64,000 nt of DNA, taken from Limnanthes douglasii subsp. nivea (taxonomy: Eukaryota > Streptophyta > Magnoliopsida > Brassicales > Limnanthaceae). Shown one piece after another: positions 1-9,658 of this stretch (positions within the stretch are counted from its first letter, which is position 1; every line of letters begins with the position of its first letter). Below the pieces are notes generated by a model, which worked only from the letters and a program-made list of their open reading frames with translations, searched no databases and had not been told where the DNA came from. The DNA lies in assembly GCA_036936605.1 (NCBI GenBank), contig JAUPFV010000001.1, forward strand, positions 69,893,910-69,957,909. Reading direction: 5' to 3'. Position numbers and translations under genes: made by a program.

Positions 1-676
1 CTAAGATGACACATAAATTTATACAAGTCCTACACCCAATTTCATTTGTTGTTGTTGCTGCTTTAAGTAAAATAAATATATAAAAAGTTTTGTTCAAAGA
101 TTCTCGCGGCAATCGGTGCGTCAATCCAACGCTAGGCAGCTTTTCTAGGTGTCTTTTTCATCATATAAATTGGTGAATGGCCAAGCACATTGACTACTTC
201 ATGTGCTGAAATCCATACCATTCAATTATGATTCCGACGGGCCCCTATATTTAGGACTTGAAGTTGAATCATATCCTCCCGTCCGACTATATATCCTTTA
301 ATTCTTGTTTTGTTTTATAATTAGTATTATTTTTATAAATCTATACAAACTTTAATATTATTTATCATATATTTTGTCGATTAATTTTTTTATAAATCTA
401 TACAAAATTTAATATTAAAACTTATATATAACCTCAAAACCACGTATAAAAGGCGAGTAAATAATATCTTTAAACCTTACAAATATTTTATAATCTAAAA
501 ATAATTATATATATTTTAAAAAACTAATTTAATTATTTATCCAAAAATTACAATCAAACAGAATTCACACAGTGATTAAAATATTTAATGATGAGAGTTG
601 GAATGTCTAAATTTTAAAATATAAACACATGTTAAACGTTCGTGTCCGCCAGACTGCTGAACAAATATAAGGTTCT
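1..676. other. AT-rich intergenic DNA, no gene seen
   Basis: I read both strands and see no coding sequence longer than background, no RNA gene and no recognisable transposon end in this stretch. It is simple AT-rich plant intergenic DNA. Confidence 0.5.
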
Positions 677-994
677 CGTTAAACTAGGGCGAAAAAAATA
701 AGTAGTCCCAAAATTTTGACCAATTTTAAAGTTTATCGAAATATCTTTTTATCTTTGTCGGAATGAACCTTCTCAACCGACGAGGGAGTTCCCCGTCGGA
801 TGAATATAGGTAACCCGACGGGTGAAAAAGTCTCATCCGGCCTATTAGAAAGTCTCATCTGGCGGGAAACTCAACCGCCGGTTGAGAAGGTCTCAACCAG
901 CAGTTGAACAAACTGCCTCAAGGTTAAAATCGGTAAAGTTAAAAAAAGCTCTAATTTTGGGAGTAGTTAACATTTTTAGGCCCTAATTTAACCA
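677..994. mobile_element. MITE-like inverted-repeat element
   Basis: The two ends are imperfect inverted repeats of about 40 bp. The left arm starts GTTAAACTAGGGC and runs through AGTAGTCCCAAAATT. The right arm, read on the other strand, starts GTTAAATTAGGGC and runs through AACTACTCCCAAAATT. A second, inner inverted pair lies around 768-781 and 881-894 (AACCTTCTCAACCG against CGGTTGAGAAGGT). The centre repeats short motifs such as TCTCATCCGGC and TCTCAACC. It has no ORF, so it would be non-autonomous. I found no convincing target-site duplication, so the superfamily is open. Confidence 0.55.
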
Positions 995-1569
995 AAGCCC
1001 AAATATAAATGTGTGGAATTTTACTAAGACTTTGACACCACGCCAACTAATTAAAACTTATATTTGATTTTTTTAAATATTAAAAACACGTTCAAATACC
1101 TAAATATAACGGAAAATAGGTAATCGACTACAAAAGAAATACATAGAAAACAGATCTAAAAGATGTTAAATGAATTCGAAAAAGAAGATATAATCTTGCA
1201 AGTAAATTAGACAAAACATCCATCACCAAATCAATTAACTCAGCTCTTTTCCGAACTAGACAAATGGTCCAGTTGTACCGACACTAGACTATCCGAAAAT
1301 GAAGATAACATGCTAACAAAATTGGACCAACAAACCAAATCTGACCAAAACCATCGTCGCATGCTCCAAATCTAAGAGTACAGTGTGAGAGACGCATTGT
1401 CAAACATAATGATACTCGAAGACTCAATATAGATAAAAAAAATGCAGACGCCAAAAACCTTGATACTTGCTTGGCAACAACACGACTAAGAAAAAAATGC
1501 AAATATGATAGTATAGAAAGGACTACAAAGAAAACTTAAGAAAAAACTATGAAACATCGTGGACTCCTC
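995..1569. other. intergenic DNA, no gene seen
   Basis: No supported coding sequence or repeat boundary was seen. A 72-codon minus-strand frame at 1284-1502 has no recognisable domain and is probably chance. Confidence 0.4.
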
Positions 1570-2011
1570 GATTTCAAATCCGAGACAAACCAAAATGAGA
1601 TTGAAAAAAGGAAAAGAAAAACAGTTAAAAAATACTCATATGAACCACCGGTGGTTAGAACAGAGCTTAAAACGAATATAAACCGCCAGTGACAAGACCT
1701 TGACAATGATAGTAGCCGGAGTGGTCAATATCATATATATAATTGAAGAGAACTGGGAGCCGAGAAACAGTTCTTTAACAAAAAAAAGCCATAAAATCAC
1801 TAAGAGAAAATGGACTCTCAGAGAAACCAATTAGGAGCGACGCTCTCAAAATGTTAGATAGGAGAGAGATTCATGGTCAAGGTCTTGTCACCGAAGGTTT
1901 CAAATCGTTTTAAGCTCTATTCTAACCACCGACGGTGTCCGATGAGTATTTTTTAGCTGTTCTTTTTCTTTTTCTTTTCAATCTCATTTTGGTTTGTCTC
2001 GGGTCTAAATC
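1570..2011. repeat. long near-perfect inverted repeat (foldback)
   Basis: The arm at 1570-1711 is the reverse complement of the arm at 1871-2011, with only a few mismatches and small indels. For example TGACAAGACCTTGACAATGA on the left pairs with the complement of TCATGGTCAAGGTCTTGTCA on the right. The loop of about 160 bp has no supported gene. A transcript across it would fold into a stem of about 140 bp. It could be a Mutator-like or foldback MITE with long TIRs, or a siRNA/miRNA-type hairpin locus. I found no clear target-site duplication. Confidence 0.7.
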
Positions 2012-2134
2012 CCATTTTGGTTTGCTGTGATTCAGTTCTGAAATAGATGAGTCTACGATTGAATAAAAACATCTAGTTTAGTAAGATGAGTTATTTCGAA
2101 TTAATTATACATATATATGGTTAATTATAGATGT

Positions 2135-2139
2135 AAAAT
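2135..2139. repeat. target-site duplication of element A, left copy (AAAAT)
   Basis: The five bases AAAAT directly precede the LTR at 2140. The same five bases follow the other LTR at 12521-12525. A 5-bp duplication is the normal size for LTR retrotransposon integration. Confidence 0.85.
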
Positions 2140-2555
2140 TGATGTGGTTTATTTCTGTATGAGGGTAATTTTGTAATTTTGTCTAGAGTTTTGTGGAATT
2201 TCGAGAGTATATAATGTTTGGATAGAATGTAGAGGGAGAATCGAGCTGTCTGGCTGTATTTAATTTTCATTACCCTCATTTAATGTTGGTGGTTGGGTAT
2301 TTATACCCTTATCTTTTGGGCCATATGGGCTTTCGGGTTGTGTTTTATGGATTCAGGTCGAGTTTAAAGACTCACTAGCTTTTGAGTAAACAAGTAATTA
2401 GTTTAACCATGAAGTGATTATGTTTTTAATACTTCTGTTCGGACAGTTTAGTAAGTGGAGGCTGTCCAAATTGTCCCTGTCCGGTTAGATGGATGATATC
2501 CGAATTGCCCCTGTCCGGTTCTTACAAAGAGTGGTGACAGAATCCGGACTCATTA
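2140..2555 (-). repeat. Element A LTR (3' LTR in the gag-pol sense)
   Basis: Read on the minus strand it begins TAATGAGTCC and ends CCACATCA, close to the canonical TG...CA ends. It carries a TATA-like box (TATAAATA on the minus strand, at 2298-2305). It also holds two direct copies of a block of about 35 bp centred on CCGGACAGGGGCAATTCGGAC, in the U3 part at 2461-2520. It retains about 49 bp missing from its partner at 12149-12520. Confidence 0.9.
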
Positions 2556-2570
2556 GTAGCCCCTTTTTTA
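2556..2570 (-). other. Element A polypurine tract
   Basis: On the minus strand this reads TAAAAAAGGGGCTAC and directly precedes the 3' LTR. It is the purine-rich plus-strand priming site expected there. The same AAAGGGGCTAC core sits at the equivalent place in elements B (14609) and C (49874). Confidence 0.8.
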
Positions 2571-2892
2571 GGTGGTGTTCAAAGGCTTTTGGCAAGACCT
2601 AAAAAATAACCTGTAGCCTGTCACGGTCACATCCGGACAGATTTTCGAACTGCATAATAGTTTTATCCGAACTGAAAAAATTCTAAAAAACTTAAACGGT
2701 TTTTTGCCAGAAATCGTGGGACACGTGTCTCTCTCTGGTTCACCACACCAGCCGCTTTTTTACCTAGAACGACGCTCCCACTTTCTCCAAAAAGTAACCT
2801 CTTCATTTAATAAGGATGACATCATCGCCGTCCTTAATCATTGCAACCCTTTCGAATTCTCCTAGGTATCAAAGCATCTTTTGCACATTTAC
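2571..2892 (+). promoter_or_regulatory. upstream region of the antisense gene in element A
   Basis: This non-coding stretch lies between the polypurine tract and the antisense gene's TATA-like box. It is conserved with element C (about 49889-50170), including the block around GGGACACGTGTCTCTCTCTGG. That block contains the palindrome GACACGTGTC with an ACGTG core, a motif often seen in plant promoters. Conservation of non-coding DNA here, plus the downstream TATA box, suggests promoter function for the plus-strand gene. No expression evidence is visible. Confidence 0.5.
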
Positions 2893-2898
2893 TATAAA
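2893..2898 (+). promoter_or_regulatory. TATA-like box of the antisense gene
   Basis: ACTATAAATTAG stands 108 bp before the ATG at 3001. Element C has the same CATTTACTATAAATTAG context, 105 bp before its ATG. Spacing and sequence fit a plant TATA box with a 5' leader of about 75 bases. Confidence 0.55.
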
Positions 2899-3000
2899 TT
2901 AGTTCACTTTTCTACTGTCTAACCATTTTCATCATCCTTGCTCTACTAAACTTCAAAGCTTTCTCTTTCAAAAGAAAACACTTTCTTTCACTGCGAGTTT

Positions 3001-5858
3001 ATGTTCACAGCTAGGAACGCTTTAATCAAAGGTGGGTGGCTTATTTTGTCAGAGCTAGAAAAGGCCCAAAAGGTTGAGCGAGAAAGGCGCATTGCTGCAG
3101 GCCTCCCTGTTTCCTCTGTTGAAAAACCAGTTACACCAAGCACAGAGCCTGACCAGGGCTCTTCTTCAACCAAAAGTGTTAAACCTAGGAGGTTGTTCCA
3201 AACCAACCTCTCACCAATTGTTTCAGGCTCGTCGGTTCAGGAATTAGAGACCACTGTTGAACCAGGGCAAGTAGTCACCAGTTTTAAGAAGCCTTCTCCT
3301 TTTATTGACATGGGATCAGATGCTGATGCCTCTCCAGAGAAGTTAGTAGATCGGAGAAAAGGTCGCTTGGTAAAAAAGAAAACTCTAAAAGGTACGCCTT
3401 CCAAATTAGGGGCCAAAGATAGCAATACGGGGTCAGAGGCACCCATCAAAATTCCTAAGGACAAGCTGTCCGGACCGGAGGCATCTAGCTCAAGTCTCCG
3501 AAAAGAAACTACTGCATCTGAGCCCTAGCCGGAGGTCAGAGTACAAGAAACCAGTGAAACCCAACAGTCCGGAGGGCATGCTGAGCCAACCTCTAACTCC
3601 CCTCACCCAAAAACAACTAAAAACCCCTCCCTAGTAATGGAAGAAGTGATGGAGGATTTTATTGAAGAGGCTCCGTTTGAGTCTGAAGTCTCTGGGCAAA
3701 CAAGTGAGGCTGCTGCTACCAAGAAGGATAAAGGCAAAGAAAAACTATGCCTCAGACATCCAGATTTGCCTGAGGTCCTTGTGGGAAAAGTGAGACCTTG
3801 TTTCCACAAGGTAAGTGTTAAATATTTGATAGCTTTGCAAAAACTTAACTACGCCTTCATCCACACAGCTGAACTGGGTCGAATGCGAACAAAGTGGGGA
3901 ATCCCGGAGAATGTCAAAATAAGGATTCCAGTGGACCCTGAAACACCGATGGACTGCAAGCTTAGTGAAATAGTTTTCTTCACTAAGTTATTCAACTGGG
4001 GACTAAGGTTTCCCTTAGACCCGGAGATAGTCAAATATTTTCATCTCATCAAACTTTTCCCAAGTCAACTGAGCCCTAACGCATGGTACACCCTCATGGC
4101 CTGTATCATGGCCTCCAGGCTCTCCGGAATTCCTCTTCCAATGGAAGAGTTTGCAGCTGTGGCCAGCCTCTGCAGAAACCACCATATTCTTTTCTATCAC
4201 TTCAACATGGGTGAAGTTGATGACCTGCTCGAGTCGGAGAGAAATTGGAAAACTCACTTCTTGTTTGTGAGTGGTGCCTGGGAGAATGGGAGGAAGATTA
4301 AAGCCGGTACCAACCCGAGTCTCATTACCAGCAGATGGCGAAGCGATGGTAAGAATCCCATCTCACATTTCCATCTTTATTTTCTTTATAAATTTGTTTA
4401 TCTGACTTGTCTTTTCTTTTTTGTTTCTTGACAGTGTTGTCTAAAGACTTCAATGACTACTTGAAGGCCGTGTAGACCACTTGCACCAAGCTAAACACTT
4501 GGACTGCTGAAAAGTGGGGGAATCGCTTCCACAACACCTTTACCGGAGGCAATCTTACAAGGTCCTACCTTTGGAACACCACTGAGCGGAGGGACTTATC
4601 CTGGGAGGAACTTACCATCCCACCCCCTCCGGAAGTAGTCCTCAAAAGAACACACGCACCGGACGGGGCATTGTATCTGCCTGGTAGAGCCAAGGCCCCA
4701 AGTAAGATGAAGGGCAAGAAAGGTAAAGGAAAGCAGAGTGCGGTTGAAGCCAACCCCACCGAAGCGGAGGAAACTGCTCCAAAAAACCAAGAGGGGCCAG
4801 TTCCAAGACAGATTGATGCTGCTCTTCTAGAAGTAGTGGAGCATGAGAGTACTAGGGAAGAGGCAGGATCTCCAAAACCTCCAAGGGTTCCTAAGAGAGA
4901 CATGAAACGGGGAGCAGAATGCAAGGACAGGGAGGCCAAGAAGAAAAATACCTCCAGGGGTGATGAGATTTCTCTCCGGCCCCCGGAGCCCCTTCCTCCT
5001 GTTGACCCTACTGATCCTACAAGAGCAGAAGAGATTCTTGGTGACTTTCGAACTGAAGAGGTTGGAGGAAGGGATATCAGTATTGACGGTGTCGACATTA
5101 CTGGGCTTGAGTGGCTTGGTGACTACTTTGAAAACCTCCCCAGAGATGATTTTGCTGGGCTATACCTCCCTCCAAGCACTTCGAACATCGTTACCTTCAA
5201 TGGTAAGTATTTCTCTGTTTCAAGTGAAAGAGATGTTATAACTGACTCTATATTGAGTAATATTCAGCCAGTGCTTAGTTTGGAGAAACAAGTGCGAGAT
5301 GAGTCAGTTATTATTACTACCCTTAATTCTGACAAGGAGAAATTGTCCGGTGACCTCCTCATTGCCAACCGAAATGCTGATGTTCTGAAGAGGGAAAATG
5401 AGGAGTTAAAGAAGAACTAGGAGGGTTGGGCCACAAAGGTAGCTACCTTAGAAGATAGTATAAAAGAACTTCGGGCAAAACAGTCCGAGTTGGAGAAAGA
5501 TCTCTCTTCTTCGAAAGGGGAGGTGAAGGCCAGGGACAGGGTCATTCACACTTTGTCCAATGACAAGATCTCGCTCGAGGACTTGGTGTCCAAGGCTGCA
5601 CAAGAAAAAGCTAATCTGCTAAGGGAGCAAGAGGCAAAAATCCAAGCCAAGATTTATGCTTATACCAACCAAGTGATAGACACTCAGGAAGAAATGTATG
5701 CCAAGGTGAAGTCGGACATGGTCTTACTCTTCCATGAGAAATTTCCGAAGAGGAATCTGGGAGACTTATGGACTTTTGTAGAGTATGAAGACCTCCCCTT
5801 CCATACGATGGCTGATGGTGATAAGTATGACTATTCTAGTTCCGACTCAAGCGATTAA
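3001..5858 (+). pseudogene. Element A antisense gene: PF04195-like 'gypsy-type transposon' coiled-coil protein, two exons, three nonsense mutations
   Basis: Exon 1 is 3001-4348 and exon 2 is 4435-5858. Joined in phase 1 they give one frame of about 923 codons interrupted only by TAG at 3526, 4473 and 5418. Element C has CAG at the first position and sense codons at the other two. The N-terminus is MFTARNALIKGGWL, followed by a Ser/Thr/Pro/Glu-rich, probably disordered stretch. A globular domain at about 3770-4330 has LRFPLDPEIV and SQLSPNAWYTL, matching the plant family annotated as putative gypsy-type transposon (PF04195). Next come a Lys/Glu-rich stretch, a coiled coil (about 5270-5690) and a C-terminal motif with LLFHEKFPKRN and LPFHTMADG. 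Its molecular function is unknown. It is convergent with pol. Extra antisense ORFs in this position are known from Tat-lineage elements such as Grande and Retand. Confidence 0.85.
4349..4434 (+). other. spliceosomal intron of the element A antisense gene (86 bp)
   Basis: The donor is GATG|GTAAGA. The acceptor is a T-rich tract ending TTGACAG. The length is not a multiple of three, and retention leads to a stop at 4429-4431, before exon 2. Removal joins the phase-1 codon to the frame that runs to 5858. Element C (51635-51710) and element B (16269-16344) have introns at the same place. Confidence 0.8.
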
Positions 5859-6600
5859 GAAGAGAACACTGGGGAGAGCCCGGATAAAGAAAATAACGAC
5901 CATCAAAAGAAGAAAGCTATTGGGGCTGAGCCATCTTCAAAGGCTCAGTCTTAGAATATCAATTACCTTTTCACTTTTGTTTTGATTGAACCAAAGTTCT
6001 TGGATGGCCAAGGCATTTTTTGTAACTGTGTCCGGTCCTTGTCCGAATAAATCCTTTTTGTTTTGACAATTTAAAGTCCTTGGATGGCCAAGGCACTTCG
6101 TATGTTTCAATGAGTATCTTCGTTTCGCACAGCTCTTGCATTTTTCATAGTTTTTCCAATTATGGTGGCTAATGTTTAAACAGCCTTTAGTTATTTCATA
6201 AACATTCTAAAGTGAGAGTGTTTAATTTCTCTGATGACAAATGTTCAAATAGTCATCACTCCTTTAATTTAACCCGGCCTATGTTTAAATACTAATTTCA
6301 CAAGAAACTATTTAAGTAAAAACACTCCGAATTTTTAAAAAGGCATCGAATTTCATAAAAAAGCCCGGACACCTCATTAAAACCTCCCCGTGCCACCAGG
6401 GCAGGAAAGAGTATGCCCCCAAATATTTACATGAACTTTTAAACAAGTAAATATTTACATAGTTTCTACTCCAAGTATATCAGGAGGTGCTCAATATTCC
6501 AAGGGTGATTCAAAATCCTTCCATATTTGTCTTAGAGCCGGTATGTCCCAAGCTTAAGCTTTTCAATGACCACATAGGGTCCTTCCCAAGTTGGAGCCAA
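5859..6600. other. convergent 3' region between antisense gene and pol of element A
   Basis: No gene is supported here. It holds the 3' untranslated regions of two convergent genes. Two copies of AAAGTYCTTGGATGGCCAAGGCA occur at about 5994-6020 and 6071-6093, each with the hairpin CCTTGG-ATGG-CCAAGG or a one-base variant. A polyadenylation-like AATAAA lies between them (about 6047). Equivalent motifs occur after the antisense gene of element B. Confidence 0.6.
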
Positions 6601-7894
6601 CTTACCGAACTGCTTTTCTTTAAGTATGTAGGAAGAATTTTCTCAACACCTTGCTCCATAATTTGAAATCCCTCCTCTTAACTTTAGAAGTGAACTTGCT
6701 TCTCATCAAACCTTGATAGTGTGCAACTCTAAGGTGAGCCTTAACTCTTTTTTCATCTATTAAGTCAAGTTGGGCTCTAATTGCCACTTTGTTAGTGTGT
6801 TCGGAAAAATTATGCACTCGAAAGGAAGGGAGAGTAGCTTCTATGAGAGATATGGCATCCATCCCATATACTAAGGCAAAGAGAGACTCTTGTGTTGTAG
6901 CCCCGGGAGTGGTCCGGTAAGCCCACAAAACCTCTTGCAAGTAACTAGGGCATTTTCTAGCAACCTCTTCTAAATTCTTCTTTAGACCGGATAGTGTTGT
7001 CCTGTTGGCTACTTCAACCTGGCCATTTACTTGTGGGTGGAAAGGGGAAGAGAAGCAATGTTGTATACTTCTGGAGGCACAGAAACTCTGCATTTCCTTG
7101 TTGTCGAATTGTGGTCCATTGTCTGTTGTTATCTTTTGTGGAATTCCAAATCTACAGCAGATATTGGATAAAATGAATTTTATAACAGCTTTCGACGTTG
7201 TACCTGCCAATGGAGCCGCTTCGATCCATTTTGAAAAATAATCAATAGCAACAATTATTGTTCAGCGTCCTCCGGATGCCATGGGTAGAGGTCCCACCAA
7301 ATCCAACCCCCATCAAGCAAAAGGTATAGGCTCAGAAATTGACTCTAAAGGGATGGCTGGGATATGAATTTCATTGCTATATCTCTGGCATGGTTCACAC
7401 CTCCTCACCAACTCCTTAGAATCTTACATTATAGAGGGCCAATAATACCCAGCCAACAAAACTCTCCTTGTTAGAGCCGTGAATCCACAGTGAGCTGATC
7501 CCTCGCCATCATGTAATTCAGAGAGCACTATTTGAGATTCGTCAACCCCCAAGCATCGTAAGAGGGGTTTACTGTAAGACTTCTTATAAATAATATCTCT
7601 TAGGATGATAAAACCACGAGCCTTGTACTTTACTTTTCTTGCTATTGATTTATCCGAAGGCAAGATGCCATCTGAGAGATATTGAAGGAGAGGAAACCTC
7701 CAATTTTGAGGATGTTTTATCTGTATATCGAAACTTTCTTCTTCCTTACCCATACTGAATTGAATGGATGGGCACTCCAGCACATGAATCCAAGGGTAAG
7801 ACTCAATATAGGCTATGGTTGCTAAGGAGTCTGCCAATATATTTTCTGTTCGGGGTATGTGCTCATAAACGATGCTCTTGAACTTAAGCACCAC
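6600..7894 (-). pseudogene. Element A integrase (zinc-binding, DDE core and C-terminal region), broken
   Basis: Integrase joins the cDNA to chromosomal DNA. From N to C: an H2C2 zinc-binding region at about 7430-7620 (LSELHDGEGSAHC...YYWPSIM); the first catalytic Asp in GLDLVGPLP at about 7290; the second in TTDNGPQFDN near 7110; the Glu in NGQVEVANR near 7010. A basic C-terminal part follows to about 6620. Two in-frame stops lie just before and after the first Asp (PFA*WG and GGR*TI), and there is a further break near 7400. The catalytic triad itself is still readable. No chromodomain is seen, as expected for Tat-type elements. Confidence 0.85.
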
Positions 7895-8790
7895 ATCTTT
7901 GAGAAGAAGTAAGTATTTTACCAGCTGCTCCTTTTTGGCTTCGGATTGACCTTATGCATGATGGACAAGAAGCTGAGAATCGCTCATTAACTTGACCCTT
8001 TTGGCTCCACAAATAAGAGCTAACTTTAAACCAGCTATAGCAGCTTCATATTCGGACTCATTATTAAAATCCCTAAAAGCGAAACATGTAGCTTGGTACA
8101 TTCTGTCACCATACGGAGAGGTCAAGCATACCCCAGCACCACATCCCATGGTACTTGATCCACCATCAGTCCGGACAACCCATACTTTTTTGTCTTTCAC
8201 ATCCTTTGTTTGCATAGTCTCCCTGTCTGAGTGAAATTCAACTAAAAAATCTGCCACCGCTTGGGCTTTGATTGTTGTTCGGGGAGCAAAATTAATATCG
8301 AAGTCTCCCAATTCCACAGACCACTTAGTCATCCTACTTGAAATGTCTGCCTTTTGAAGAACGTTTTTCAGAGGATAGGGTGTCCGGACAATAATAGGAT
8401 GAGCCTGAAAATAAGGTCTCATCTTCCTTGCAGGAATCACCAAGGCTAGTGCTAACTTCTCAAGCTTCAAATAGCATTTTTCTGCATCAATTAAACTCTT
8501 GCTAATGTAATACACCGGACGAGGATATTTATCTACCTCCTTTACCAATACCGCACTTGTGGCACAATTAGAAACTGCCAAATATCTGAAAAGAGTCTCT
8601 CCGTCAACGGGTTTAAACAAAGTCTTGGGGGAGGACAGGTGTTTTTTGATTTCATCGAAGGCCTCATCACACTGTGGAGACCAGTCAAATCCCTTTACAC
8701 CTTTTAAAGTTTGAAAAAACAGGGCATACTTGTCCAAAGACCTTGAAATGAATCGATTTAACGCAGCCAACCTCCCAGTCAACCGTTGTA
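7895..8790 (-). pseudogene. Element A tandem RNase H domains (gypsy RNH followed by a second, plant-acquired RNH)
   Basis: The first RNase H follows RT with SPKTLFKPVDGETL, PVYYISKSL and MRPYFQAHPI at about 8380-8660. After a linker (WSVELGDFDINFAP) comes a second RNase H beginning VVRTDGGSSTMGCGAG at about 8130-8190. It continues with NNESEYEAAIAGLKLAL and MSDSQLLVHHA, which supply the acidic catalytic residues typical of RNase H. Having both is characteristic of the Tat lineage. The frame ends at a TAA near 7952 where C reads a sense codon, so this copy is disrupted. Confidence 0.85.
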
Positions 8791-9658
8791 CTTCTTTAAT
8801 ATTCCGAGGAGGCTCCATTTGGAATAAAGCATTAAGCTGGTCCGGATCAGGTTGTATCCCTTGTTCACTTATTACATATCCCAGGAATTTTCCGGACTGC
8901 ACTCCAAACACACACTTTTCTGGGTTTAGCTTCAAATTTACTTTTACTAAGTTAGCAAAAGTTTCTTGGAGATCTGTCAAGTGTAGCTCTTCGTCCACAC
9001 TTTTTACCATCATGTCGTCGATGTATGCTTCCATGTTTCTTCCAATTTGATCAGCAAAATCTTTGTTTACCAACCTCTGATAAGTAGCCCCAACTTTTTT
9101 AACCCAAATGGCATCACCTTGTAACAATGAAGGCCCCTATTAGTAACAAACGTAGTATGCTCCTGGTCCTTCAGATCTACTTGGATCTGATTGTACCCGG
9201 AGAAGGCATCCATGAAAGACAGCAGCTTATTCCCAGATGTGGAATCCACCAACTGATCAAACCGGGGAACCGGGTATAAGTCCTTTGGGCAAGCTCTGTT
9301 GAGATCTGTAAAATCAATACACATACGCCACTTGCCATTTTTCTTTTTCACCAATACCGGATTGGCTGTCCATAAAGGATACTGAGACTCCTTTATGTGC
9401 CCCATTTTAGTAAGTCTATCGACTTCTTGAACTATGACATCAGCCTTTTCCTTAGAAAAAGCTCTTCTCTTTTGTACTACAGGTGCTATGTCTCTTCGGA
9501 TGGACAGTTGGTGTGATATAATATCTGCTGGTACCCCGGGTAACATCAGCATTGCACCAAGCAAAAACATGCTGATGGTCTTTTAAAAACTTCAACATTT
9601 TACTCTTTAATTCGGATGTCATTTTGGACCGTATCTTAACATTTTTTCCCTCTTCCAA
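8791..9658 (-). pseudogene. Element A reverse transcriptase, frameshifted
   Basis: RT copies the genomic RNA into cDNA. Conserved blocks are present in order: KKKNGKWRMCIDFTDLNRA and FMDAFSGYNQI at about 9200-9360, MPFGLKK near 9100, then the active site YIDDMMV at about 9011-9022 and KFLGYVISEQGI near 8880. The 5' half (9067-9570) and the 3' half (7952-9127) are in different frames. The shift occurs where A has FGLKKLG and C and D keep FGLKNVG, so a single-base loss near 9100 is likely. The upstream end is also shifted near 9540. Confidence 0.88.

Noticed and set aside
2551..2560. Ending the LTR of A at GGACTCA for a strict TG...CA
   Set aside because: That boundary gives unmatched flanks (AAAAT versus TAAAA); extending three bases gives a perfect AAAAT duplication and agrees with CATCA in element C.
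4565..5098. Minus-strand frame of 177 codons inside the antisense gene of A
   Set aside because: It lies opposite exon 2, whose domain order is conserved in B and C; the minus frame has a Ser/Gly/Pro-rich composition typical of a shadow.
8730..9050. Plus-strand frame of 106 codons over the RT of element A
   Set aside because: It is the reverse complement of conserved RT coding sequence, which explains its openness.
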